Source of the DNA: Carnobacterium_B sp040274945
GTDB lineage: Bacteria; Bacillota; Bacilli; Lactobacillales; Carnobacteriaceae
Assembly: GCF_040274945.1 (NCBI RefSeq)
Contig: NZ_JBEMAR010000004.1
Location: forward strand, 124,001 to 188,000
DNA length: 64,000 bases
Direction of reading: 5' to 3'
In this document: positions 26,192 to 34,019 of the stretch, one piece after another
Numbering within the stretch: position 1 is the stretch's first letter
Layout: each line of letters starts with the position of its first letter
Position numbers and translations under genes: made by a program
Notes under the pieces: generated by a model
The model's database searches: none
What the model saw: the letters and a program-made list of their open reading frames with translations, nothing else
What the model was told of the DNA's origin: nothing

Positions 26192-27264
26192 TAACGATTA
26201 ATTTCTGTGAACAGATATAAAATCAATGATTCGTCTCGTAAAACATGCAATTGGTTACGGTAATGGCGTGTTCGGCTGTAAATTCTAAATTTATGGATCT
26301 CTTTTCTAGGAAGTTCTAATAAAACGTCATTTTGTAAGATAACTTTAAAGATAGGTGAAGCAGGAATCACTAGTAAGAAATCGGTTGAATTTGATGAGTT
26401 TTCAATTGCAGCGGGAAGTTTTTCTATTAAGCGAACGGACTTAGAACGATATAAACGATCTTTTTTTACTTTTTGCTGATCCATTTCAAATGAAAATAAA
26501 AGTCCATCTTGCATGGATGGTGGATTTAAAGATAAGGGCAGTAAATATTCTTGTACACTACTCGTTAAAGAATCGCTTAGCTGAGTTATTGGTAGACTAT
26601 TCATAACGTGCAATTGACCTTTTTGTTCATCAAATTGAGTTTTGTACGTTAATTCAGATTGACTTTGACCATATTGAATAAGGTCATGGTGATTCCATAT
26701 CGTTTGAGAAGCATAATAGGAATTGACTTGATACACACGTGTGGCAACTTGACGTTCAAGTTGCTCATAATAATAGTAAGAAGAGAGTAAGTATTCGAAA
26801 AGACCGGCTTCTCCAGCAGATAAAGCCATTCTTCCTGTAGACGATAAGGAAATAGAGTAGACTGGTTGTTCCCAAATGCGTATTTTTTCAGCGTCGTTTC
26901 TTACTAAAGAATAACGATAAAAGCCAGTATAGTCTGAAAAATATAAGGTATGGTTAAATAAAGCACTATCGTAAATTGATTCAGAAAAAGAAAGGGTTCT
27001 TTCTAGGAATGGGGCTAATTCATCTAATGTAACGTGTAATTGTTCAGTAGGTTGTGGTTCTAAATAGATGGGTCGATCAATTAAAGTCAATTGTTGCATC
27101 CACTTGTTCCAATTGTAGATGTTCAGGCTCTTTTGATTGGTCCACAAATAAAACTTCCCACTGTAAAGTTGAAAATCATGAAAGTCACCCTCAATAATTA
27201 TTTTTGTCATCAGTAAATGTTCTTTATCCATCCAAGCACCCCGTTCTAAACCTCTATCTTTCAT
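26191..27264 (-). CDS. Unrecognised protein, beta-rich, possibly propeller-like
   Basis: A 357-residue protein that I do not recognise. It has no signal peptide or membrane helix. It is rich in Tyr, Trp, Gln and Ser and consists of short alternating segments such as HTLYFSDYTGFYRYSL, YSISLSSTGRMALSAGEAGLFEYLL and HDLIQYGQSQSELTY, which look like blades of a beta-propeller read-out (inference from appearance only). It has few lysine-rich or catalytic-looking motifs. The first ATG has no good ribosome site; the ATG at codon 12 (27231) has GGGGTG six bases upstream and may be the true start. It is a monocistron between dps and a dehydrogenase, giving no functional clue. Confidence 0.6.
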   Translation of the reverse strand: MKDRGLERGAWMDKEHLLMTKIIIEGDFHDFQLYSGKFYLWTNQKSLNIYNWNKWMQQLTLIDRPIYLEPQPTEQLHVTLDELAPFLERTLSFSESIYDSALFNHTLYFSDYTGFYRYSLVRNDAEKIRIWEQPVYSISLSSTGRMALSAGEAGLFEYLLSSYYYYEQLERQVATRVYQVNSYYASQTIWNHHDLIQYGQSQSELTYKTQFDEQKGQLHVMNSLPITQLSDSLTSSVQEYLLPLSLNPPSMQDGLLFSFEMDQQKVKKDRLYRSKSVRLIEKLPAAIENSSNSTDFLLVIPASPIFKVILQNDVLLELPRKEIHKFRIYSRTRHYRNQLHVLRDESLILYLFTEINR

Positions 27265-27383
27265 TCTATTGTACCATCTAAGACACTGAAATTAACAGAA
27301 AATGGAAATAGATAAGGGAAATTCTTTGCTATCTTTTTTTGTAGTGAGATAATAAAAGAAAAATATGAAAAGGTGATAATAAA

Positions 27384-28346
27384 ATGACTAAAAAAAGTAT
27401 TTTACTAATACAAGAAACAACCAAAGAACAACTTCAAACGCTAAAAGAACTAGCACCAAAATATGAGTTGATCAAAGGATGGGAAACAGATCCAAAAGAT
27501 GTCTCTTTAGAATCTGTTGAGATCATATATGGATGGACAGGACAATTTTCACAAGAGTTATTAGAAGACGGAAAAAGTCAATTGAAGTGGGCACAAGGAA
27601 AAGCAGCTGGTGTCGATTTTCTTGATTTAGAAAAGCTAAAACAAAAAGATATCTTACTGACTAATGGAAGTGGGATACATAGTGTTCCAATTGCAGAATC
27701 AGTTTTTGGTATATTGTTGGCTTACGCTAGAGGGATTAAAAAGGCAATTAAAGATCAACAAACCAAAACATGGGAGCAAGTAGATGAATTAATGGAATTG
27801 CATGGAAAAACGATCATGATCGTAGGGACCGGTAAAATCGGCGTGGAAGTTGGACGATTAGCAAAAGCATTCAACATGAAAACAATCGGTGTAAATCGTA
27901 GTGGAAGAGATGTTGAATACATGGATCAATTAATTACGCAGCCGGAACTAGTTGACCAAGTAAAACAAGCAGACATTGTCATAAATATCTTACCGCATAC
28001 GGATCAAACCCATTACTTTTTTAATCAAGATATTTTCTCTCAAATGAAAAAAGGAACTCTTTTCGTCAATGTTGGAAGAGGACCAACGGTTAAAACAGAT
28101 GATTTAATAGAAGCTCTTGATAATGGTCAGTTAGCTTTCGCTGGTTTAGATGTTTTTGAAACAGAACCCTTACCAGAAGAGAGCGCACTATGGGATAGAG
28201 AAGATGTTTTGATTACTCCTCATATTACTGGAATCGCAGAACATTTCAAAAAACGTTTATTTGCTATCTTTGAAGAAAATCTAAAAGCTTACTTAGCTGA
28301 AGAAAAATTGCCTGTAAACTTAATTGACTACGATCAACAATACTAA
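27384..28346 (+). CDS. D-isomer specific 2-hydroxyacid dehydrogenase
   Basis: A 320-residue NAD(P)-dependent dehydrogenase. The nucleotide-binding domain has VGTGKIGVEVGRLA near residue 146. Catalytic Arg lies in VNVGRGPTV, Glu in DVFETEPLP and His in TPHITG, in the family order. The residue after the second strand is Arg (GVNRSGRD) rather than Asp, which often indicates NADP(H). Such enzymes reduce 2-oxoacids such as glyoxylate, hydroxypyruvate or branched 2-ketoacids; the substrate is not evident. AAAAGGTGATAATAA precedes the ATG. Confidence 0.9.
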   Translation: MTKKSILLIQETTKEQLQTLKELAPKYELIKGWETDPKDVSLESVEIIYGWTGQFSQELLEDGKSQLKWAQGKAAGVDFLDLEKLKQKDILLTNGSGIHSVPIAESVFGILLAYARGIKKAIKDQQTKTWEQVDELMELHGKTIMIVGTGKIGVEVGRLAKAFNMKTIGVNRSGRDVEYMDQLITQPELVDQVKQADIVINILPHTDQTHYFFNQDIFSQMKKGTLFVNVGRGPTVKTDDLIEALDNGQLAFAGLDVFETEPLPEESALWDREDVLITPHITGIAEHFKKRLFAIFEENLKAYLAEEKLPVNLIDYDQQY

Positions 28347-28367
28347 GTTACTTTACAATAAATATGG

Positions 28368-28401
28368 GAACACCTCGCTACAACTAGGAGGTGTTCTTTT
28401 A
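28368..28401 (+). terminator. Terminator after the dehydrogenase
   Basis: GAACACCTC pairs with GAGGTGTTC across an 11-base loop, followed by TTTT. Confidence 0.8.
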
Positions 28402-28572
28402 TTGTTAAGAATTACTGATTGCTAAAATAGTATAACAGTTTTTTGATCTGTTTCGTTATCTTTAAAAAACAATTTTGTTCTTTGTTTATCTTCACTTAGT
28501 GTTGATATAACAATGTTTTCGTTTGGAATTAAAGGGAAATAGTTAAGTGAAAATAAATTTTTCAAGGCATAA

Positions 28573-28601
28573 TTGACTACACAGGTAAGCGCTGTTATTC
28601 T
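28573..28601 (+). promoter_or_regulatory. Promoter candidate for the amino-acid transporter genes
   Basis: TTGACT (28573-28578) and TATTCT (28596-28601) are 17 bp apart, about 40 bases before the ribosome site of the broken binding-protein gene. Confidence 0.45.
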
Positions 28602-28641
28602 AATTGAGGCAATTAAAAAAAGAACAAAAGGGGATAATAAT

Positions 28642-29510
28642 GTGTTGAAAAAAATGGTGAGTTTTGGAGTAATAACATTCGTATCAATGACTTTAGTAGC
28701 TTGTGGATCAAATGAGCCAACTGCTGATTCTTCGGCAACTAAATCGGATACAGTGTGGAGCGAAATTGAAGAAAGAGGAACATTAAACGTAGCCACGTCT
28801 GGGACACTCTATCCGAGTTCTTTCCATGAATCAGAAACAGATGATTTAACAGGATATGAAGTAGAAGTTATCCGTGAAGTTGCGGATCGATTAGATTTAG
28901 ATATAGAATTTACTGAAATGAGTGTAGATGGCATGTTGACTTCCGTTAACAGCAGTACAATTGACATTGCTGCGATGGGAATAGATCGAGATGGAGAAAA
29001 TGCTGAAAAATTTAATTACACGATTCCATATAAATATTCTTTTGGAGCCATGGTTGTACGTGAATCAGATAACTCTGGTATTGAAACGTTAGAAGATTTA
29101 AAAGATAAAAAAGCAGCTGGTCAGCTACAACGAGCTACATGAAAGTTGCAAGACATTACGGGGCTGAAGAAGTCATTTATGATAATGCTACAAATGATCA
29201 ATATCTTCAAGACGTAGCTAATGGTCGTACGGAGGTCATATTAAACGACTATTATTCACAAAAAATGGCTGTAGCAGCTTTACCGGAAATCCCAGTAAAA
29301 GTTCATAACATTTTTTACGATCCTAGTGAAACAAATTATGCAATTAAAAAAGGAAATGATGTCTTAACCGAAAAAATCAACACGGCCTTAGAAGAAATGA
29401 AAACTGATGGAACTTTGACAGAATTGTCTAAACAATTCTATGACGGCGAGGATGTATCGGAACAAATTGACTATGATTTTCCTGAGATTGAATTAGAGGA
29501 AGGCGAATAG
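28642..29510 (+). pseudogene. Amino-acid ABC transporter binding lipoprotein, frameshifted
   Basis: An SBP family 3 protein split by a single-base deletion. The 5' part starts at GTG behind AAGGGGAT and has a lipoprotein signal ending LVAC. It has TSGTLYPSSFHE and TGYEVEVIREVADRL, typical of polar amino-acid binding proteins. After DKKAAG the frame runs into a TGA at 29140. Restoring one G after T29121 would read GAATTSYMKVARHYGAEE and join the 3' part, which ends with SKQFYDGEDVSEQ. Together they make a protein of about 289 residues. It may be a recent real mutation or a sequencing error. The matching permease follows intact. Confidence 0.85.
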
Positions 29511-29527
29511 AAAGTAGGTGACAGAAT

Positions 29528-30208
29528 ATGTCTGAAATCCAATGGCACTATATTTTTGATCCTGCTTTGGCAATTGACAGCTTTGGCTATATTTTAAAAG
29601 GTTTAGGGTACACTTTAGGCATTTCAATGGTTAGTATGATTTTTGGTACGATACTTGGATTTTTATTGGCCATCATGCGTATGTCATCTAATAAAATAGT
29701 AAGCATGATGGCGCGTACGTATATTTCGTTTATGCGAGGGACGCCTACATTAGTCTTTTTATTTATCTTATATTTTGGTTTTCCTTTTATTGGAATCCAA
29801 TTTAAAGCTGTAAATGCAGCTATCATTGGTTTTAGCTTGAGTTCTGCAGCGTATAGTGCGGAAATCATTCGTTCTTCTTTGCATTCTGTTGATCATGGTC
29901 AATGGGAAGCTGCTTATGCTCTAGGGTTAAAATGGCCTTTTATTATGAAGAAAGTAATTATACCTCAAGCAATGAGAATCGCTATTCCGCCAATGAGTAA
30001 TGTTTTACTTGACCTCATTAAAGGAACATCCTTAGCTGCTATGATAACTGTTCCAGAAATTTTTCAGCAGGCCAAAATTGTTGGAGGACGAGAATTTGAT
30101 TACATGACCATGTATATTTTAGTTGCTTTAATCTATTGGGCTATTTGCAGTGTGTTTACTATTTTTCAAAACTACTTAGAAAAGAGAACCTCTCTTTATA
30201 TAGACTAA
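29528..30208 (+). CDS. Amino-acid ABC transporter permease (HisM/GlnP family)
   Basis: A 226-residue permease of the polar amino-acid uptake family with about five membrane helices. The EAA loop reads EAAYALGLKWPFIMKKVIIPQAMR near residues 126-150, contacting the ATPase. It follows the frameshifted binding-protein gene by 17 bases and surely works with it. No ATPase gene is attached: a terminator follows. It would have to share an ATPase encoded elsewhere, perhaps one of the two GlnQ proteins in this window (inference). Confidence 0.9.
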   Translation: MSEIQWHYIFDPALAIDSFGYILKGLGYTLGISMVSMIFGTILGFLLAIMRMSSNKIVSMMARTYISFMRGTPTLVFLFILYFGFPFIGIQFKAVNAAIIGFSLSSAAYSAEIIRSSLHSVDHGQWEAAYALGLKWPFIMKKVIIPQAMRIAIPPMSNVLLDLIKGTSLAAMITVPEIFQQAKIVGGREFDYMTMYILVALIYWAICSVFTIFQNYLEKRTSLYID

Positions 30209-30212
30209 GAAT

Positions 30213-30267
30213 AAAAAATGATTCTCGGCTGTCAGTCCTTTCATGACAATCAAGGATCATTTTTTTA
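30213..30267 (+). terminator. Terminator after the amino-acid permease
   Basis: AAAAATGATtCT pairs with AGGATCATTTTT, with an inner TGTCA/TGACA stem, then a T run. Confidence 0.75.
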
Positions 30268-30368
30268 GTGAGATTCAATCGTATTAAGGATTTTACTTGA
30301 AGGAGAGCGTCAAAAAAGCTATTATTTAAGTTACGTGTAACACAGATACGTTAGAAAGGACGTTTTTT

Positions 30369-31727
30369 ATGAAAAAAGGATTAACATTGTCTTCCTATCT
30401 TTATATAGGATCCATGTTGTTTGGTTTATTTTTTGGAGCTGGTAATTTAATATTTCCCGTTCACATGGGGCAAGTGGCAGGTTCAAATGTAAGCTGGGCT
30501 ACATTAGGTTTTTTAGTAACAGGTATAGGATTGCCATTCTTAGGCGTAATCGCTATAGGCCTATCCAAAAGTAATGGGTTGTTTGATTTAGCTAGTCGCA
30601 TTCATCCTTATTATGGCTATTTTATGACAGTAGCTTTATATTTAACCATTGGACCATTTTTTGCGCTACCAAGATTAAGTACAGTCTCTTATGAAATCGG
30701 GATAACACCTTATATCAGTGCAAACTATCAAACATTAGGGTTAGCAATTTTTTCTATTTTATTTTATGGTGTCGCATTATTTCTCTCTTTAAAACCAACG
30801 AAAATCTTGGTATATGTTGGTAAAGTATTGAATCCTATTTTCTTGGTGTTTTTAGGTGTTTTAATTTTAACAGCATTTATTCGTCCAATGGGAGGGATAG
30901 CAGAAGCACCTATCACTGGTAACTATGTGAATCAACCTTTTGTTAGTGGCTTTCTTGAAGGGTATAATACAATGGATGCATTAGCTTCTCTTGCCTTTGG
31001 GATAGTCGTTGTTCAAACGATTAAAAGTCTTGGAGTGACTAAACCAAGTGAGATAGCAAAAGACACGGTCAAATCTGGGCTGATCAGCATTATTTTAATG
31101 GGAATCATTTATGCTAGTTTAGCTTATTTAGGAACAATGAGTGTAGGTCAATTCCCAGTTTCAGAAAATGGCGGAATTGCCTTAACGCAAATCTCTCAAT
31201 TTTATTTCGGTTCATTAGGTAGTGTATTGCTAGCTGTGATTGTAACAGTAGCATGTTTAAAAACAGCGATTGGTTTAATTACAGCTTGTGCGGAAACGTT
31301 TAAAGAAATGTTTCCTCGTTCAATCAGCTACAAAGCGTACGTTGTTGTATTTAGCGTTTTAACAACGTTAGTCGCTAATGTTGGCTTAACAAATATTATT
31401 GCGTATTCATTACCAGTCTTAATGTTCTTATATCCATTAGCGATTACGCTGATTTTATTAGCCTTGTTGTCTCCATTATTTAAGGATAGACAAGTAGTCT
31501 ATGTGACAACGACTTTATTCACTTTAGTGGTGAGTGTGGCAGATTTATTTAAAGCATTACCAAAAAATGTTCAAAGTGTTAGTGGAGTGCAAGAATTCTT
31601 AGCATTTTGCAATGAGTATCTTCCATTATTCAGTATCGGAATGGGATGGATTCTTCCAGCTGCAATAGGTTTTGTGATTGGGTTGTTCATCAGTTGGTTT
31701 ACTAAACCAACAACACGTGTTCTCTAA
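30369..31727 (+). CDS. brnQ: Branched-chain amino acid transporter, BrnQ/LIVCS family
   Basis: A 452-residue membrane protein with about twelve helices. It imports leucine, isoleucine and valine with Na+ or H+. The N-terminus LFGLFFGAGNLIFPVHMGQ is the family hallmark, and other conserved regions are GLPFLGVIAIGLSK and LGYNTMDALASLAFG-like GYNTMDALASLAFGIVV. Monocistronic between two strong terminators; GAAAGGACG precedes the start. A short inverted repeat GTTACgtGTAAC at about 30334-30345 lies in the leader and could be an operator. I see no T-box or CodY box. Confidence 0.94.
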   Translation: MKKGLTLSSYLYIGSMLFGLFFGAGNLIFPVHMGQVAGSNVSWATLGFLVTGIGLPFLGVIAIGLSKSNGLFDLASRIHPYYGYFMTVALYLTIGPFFALPRLSTVSYEIGITPYISANYQTLGLAIFSILFYGVALFLSLKPTKILVYVGKVLNPIFLVFLGVLILTAFIRPMGGIAEAPITGNYVNQPFVSGFLEGYNTMDALASLAFGIVVVQTIKSLGVTKPSEIAKDTVKSGLISIILMGIIYASLAYLGTMSVGQFPVSENGGIALTQISQFYFGSLGSVLLAVIVTVACLKTAIGLITACAETFKEMFPRSISYKAYVVVFSVLTTLVANVGLTNIIAYSLPVLMFLYPLAITLILLALLSPLFKDRQVVYVTTTLFTLVVSVADLFKALPKNVQSVSGVQEFLAFCNEYLPLFSIGMGWILPAAIGFVIGLFISWFTKPTTRVL

Positions 31728-31756
31728 ATAGAGAACATAGTTAAATATAAGCACGT

Positions 31757-31796
31757 AAAAGAGCAATGGAAGCCGTCTGGCTTCCATTGCTCTTTT
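31757..31796. terminator. Bidirectional terminator between brnQ and the deoxyribosyltransferase gene
   Basis: An 18-bp perfect stem containing GAGCAATGGAAGCC, with a 4-base loop and T residues on both strands. Confidence 0.9.
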
Positions 31797-31807
31797 GTTA
31801 CAAAAAA

Positions 31808-32287
31808 TTACAAATAGGCATTGATTGCTGTAATAAAATCTTCTGAAGTACTATAAATAGCTCCATTCATTTTTATAAGTCCAACAGTGTAAAGATTGAC
31901 ATAAGAGAATTGAGATTCTGCAACTTCTTGTAAAGCGGCTAACTTTTGAGGATTTGTAGCACCTTGTTGACGAGCATCAGTATACAGACCAATAATCGGA
32001 ATTCCGGCTTGATAAGCAACACCAATTTCTGTAGCAACTCCAACATCAATTGTGGAACCGTCTAAGACAGCTACCATTAATTGGCTAGCTAGCAGGGCCT
32101 CAGTATCATATTTAGCAATAGCGATCGAATCAGCATAAGTATTTTTATCATTTATTTCACCTTGTTCTTGAGGAACATAGACATCTACTTCTGAATAAGT
32201 TTTTCTAATACTACGGACAAGCTTTTCATTGTAACTTTTTTCCATCTCAGAGAAGAGTGGACTAGCAAAATAGATTTTTTTAGACAT
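31808..32287 (-). CDS. Nucleoside 2-deoxyribosyltransferase
   Basis: A 159-residue Rossmann-like enzyme that moves 2-deoxyribose between purine and pyrimidine bases in nucleoside salvage. The N-terminal KIYFASPLFS binds the base. VAVLDGSTIDVGVATEIGVA near residues 72-92 carries the conserved Asp and the catalytic Glu. It has the family length. The ribosome site on the minus strand is AGGAGGATGAAAA. Monocistronic. Related sequences can act as nucleotide hydrolases, so exact activity is inferred. Confidence 0.9.
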   Translation of the reverse strand: MSKKIYFASPLFSEMEKSYNEKLVRSIRKTYSEVDVYVPQEQGEINDKNTYADSIAIAKYDTEALLASQLMVAVLDGSTIDVGVATEIGVAYQAGIPIIGLYTDARQQGATNPQKLAALQEVAESQFSYVNLYTVGLIKMNGAIYSTSEDFITAINAYL

Positions 32288-32437
32288 TTTTCATCCTCCT
32301 AATACGATTATTACAATTTTAGCACACTAAAAAAAGGTTTTGTAACAAAAAGTAATCGTAAAGAAATATAACAAGTCGTTTTATTGGTTATAATCATTGA
32401 AGAGCTTAAAAGTAGAAGAGAAGGGTGTTGTCAATTT

Positions 32438-33610
32438 GTGAGAATAAAAAAACTAGTTTCTAGCCTTATGATGGCTTTATTATTGGTTAATGTCATTCCG
32501 ACCGTTGGTTTTGCAGCGACATTAGATGAAATTGAATCGCAACAAAATACAAAAGAAAAAGAAATGGCAGAAATTGATAGTCAAATCAATAAAGCATTAA
32601 CAAAGGTAAATGAAAAAAATAGTGAGCTAGAAGAATTAACTACTCAAATTGAAGTTTTAAACGAGACCGTTCAAGCAACTAGTGAAACAGTCTCAGAACA
32701 AGAAGAAGTTGTTAAAGAACGATTGGATCAAGCAAAAGAACGTATTTTATCGATGCAAACAGCAGAAGTAAATCAAAACGTAGTAGTGTCATTATTTGAA
32801 TCTGAAAGTGTTACAGACTTATTTAATCGTGCTTATGTTTTAGTTACTCTCCAATCAGCAGGAAATGATCAATTGGAATTAGCTGAAGATGAAAAACAAG
32901 AATTAGCAGACTTAAAAAATGAATTAGAAAAAGATTTAGCTTTATTAGAAAATCAAACAGTAGAAGCTAAAGAACAAAAAGAAGAATTAGATACACAAGT
33001 TGCAAGTCTTCAAAAAACAATGGACGAAAATCAAACGATTTTAAATGAGTTAGATGAACAACGCGAATTAGAAGAATCAAGAATTGCCGAAGCAGAGGAA
33101 AAAGCAGCAGAAGAGGCTAAGGCAAAAGAAGAACAAGCGGCAGCAGATAAAGCAGCTGCTGAAGCTGAAGCAACACTTGCAACAGAAAAAGAATCAGCGG
33201 TAGCAACAACAACTGCGACTGAACCATCAAACGATCAAACAGAAATCAAAAAAACAGAACCTACTGTTGAAACTAAAAAAACAGCAACAACTAAACCTGC
33301 TGAAAGTACAGAAACATCTTCAAAAGGAAAATCAATCGTCGTTTCTGCAACAGGTTATTCAACAAAACAAGCTAACTTAAGTACTCATACAGCAACAGGA
33401 ATCAATCTAGAAAGCAATCCTATGGTTATAGCAGTAGATCCAAGAGTCATACCTTTAGGTTCTACAGTTGAAATACCAGGATATGGAATATTTATCGCTG
33501 GCGATACTGGTGGAGCAATAAAAGGAAATAAAATCGATATTCATTTCCCAAGCGTTCAACAAGCCAATAATTTCGGTAGAAAAACAATTACGATCAATAT
33601 CTTAAATTAA
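32438..33610 (+). CDS. Secreted 3D-domain protein with CwlO-like coiled coil
   Basis: A 390-residue exported cell-wall protein. The start is a GTG giving signal peptide MRIKKLVSSLMMALLLVNVI, cut after VGFAA. Residues about 30-210 form a long coiled coil like the N-terminal domain of CwlO. An Ala/Glu/Lys/Thr-rich linker follows to about 305. The C-terminal 3D domain has its three aspartates in AVDPRVIPLG, AGDTGG and KIDIHF, the fold of lytic transglycosylases such as MltA/YocH. It probably cleaves peptidoglycan at the surface. The coiled coil may be regulated through FtsEX, as for CwlO (inference). An upstream TTG at 32384 is rejected because it would place a charged tail before the signal. 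Confidence 0.88.
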   Translation: MRIKKLVSSLMMALLLVNVIPTVGFAATLDEIESQQNTKEKEMAEIDSQINKALTKVNEKNSELEELTTQIEVLNETVQATSETVSEQEEVVKERLDQAKERILSMQTAEVNQNVVVSLFESESVTDLFNRAYVLVTLQSAGNDQLELAEDEKQELADLKNELEKDLALLENQTVEAKEQKEELDTQVASLQKTMDENQTILNELDEQRELEESRIAEAEEKAAEEAKAKEEQAAADKAAAEAEATLATEKESAVATTTATEPSNDQTEIKKTEPTVETKKTATTKPAESTETSSKGKSIVVSATGYSTKQANLSTHTATGINLESNPMVIAVDPRVIPLGSTVEIPGYGIFIAGDTGGAIKGNKIDIHFPSVQQANNFGRKTITINILN

Positions 33611-33636
33611 AAGTTTCTTAGAAAAAGGTGATAAAA

Positions 33637-33897
33637 GTGTCGGAGCAAGTGGAAATTGATTTTTATTTAGATAGTGATGAAGAAGCTTTTTTAGAATCAT
33701 GGGAAAACAAATATGGACAACTTGACGGAGAACAAATAGAAAAGTTGTATCAAGCCATGGCACAAGATATTGAAGAGAAATATAAGTCAGGCGAACATAA
33801 GCTTGGAAAGAAATATGTATACCAAGATATTGTAGTAGGTTATTCAGATTATAGTGCATTTAATAACTGGTTTTTATTTAGTTCTACTAAAAAATAA
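33637..33897 (+). CDS. Small acidic protein of unknown function
   Basis: An 86-residue soluble protein that I do not recognise. It is rich in Asp, Glu and Tyr and starts MSEQVEIDFYLDSDEEAFLE. The start GTG at 33637 is chosen because AAAGGTGAT sits four to five bases upstream; a GTG at 33628 is part of that site. It follows the 3D-domain gene by 26 bases and ends at a strong terminator, so it is probably co-transcribed with it. The C-terminal half (YVYQDIVVGYSDYSAFNNWF) looks like beta strands. Good spacing and a proper ribosome site support a real gene. Confidence 0.65.
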   Translation: MSEQVEIDFYLDSDEEAFLESWENKYGQLDGEQIEKLYQAMAQDIEEKYKSGEHKLGKKYVYQDIVVGYSDYSAFNNWFLFSSTKK

Positions 33898-33903
33898 TAA
33901 GAC

Positions 33904-33939
33904 AAAACAACGACAGAGTATTAATTCTGTCGTTGTTTT
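33904..33939 (+). terminator. Terminator after the small acidic protein gene
   Basis: A perfect 14-bp stem AAAACAACGACAGA/TCTGTCGTTGTTTT with an 8-base loop. Confidence 0.88.
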
Positions 33940-34019
33940 ACTGTTTAATGGTAAACTAGTGAATAAGGATTACAGAATTACGCTAAAAAGTAATGAAGAA
34001 TATAAGGGGAATCATAGAT

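Noticed and set aside
28640..28648. ATG at 28640 as start of the binding-protein gene
   Set aside because: It is followed by TGT and then a TGA stop; the GTG two bases later is in the correct lipoprotein frame.
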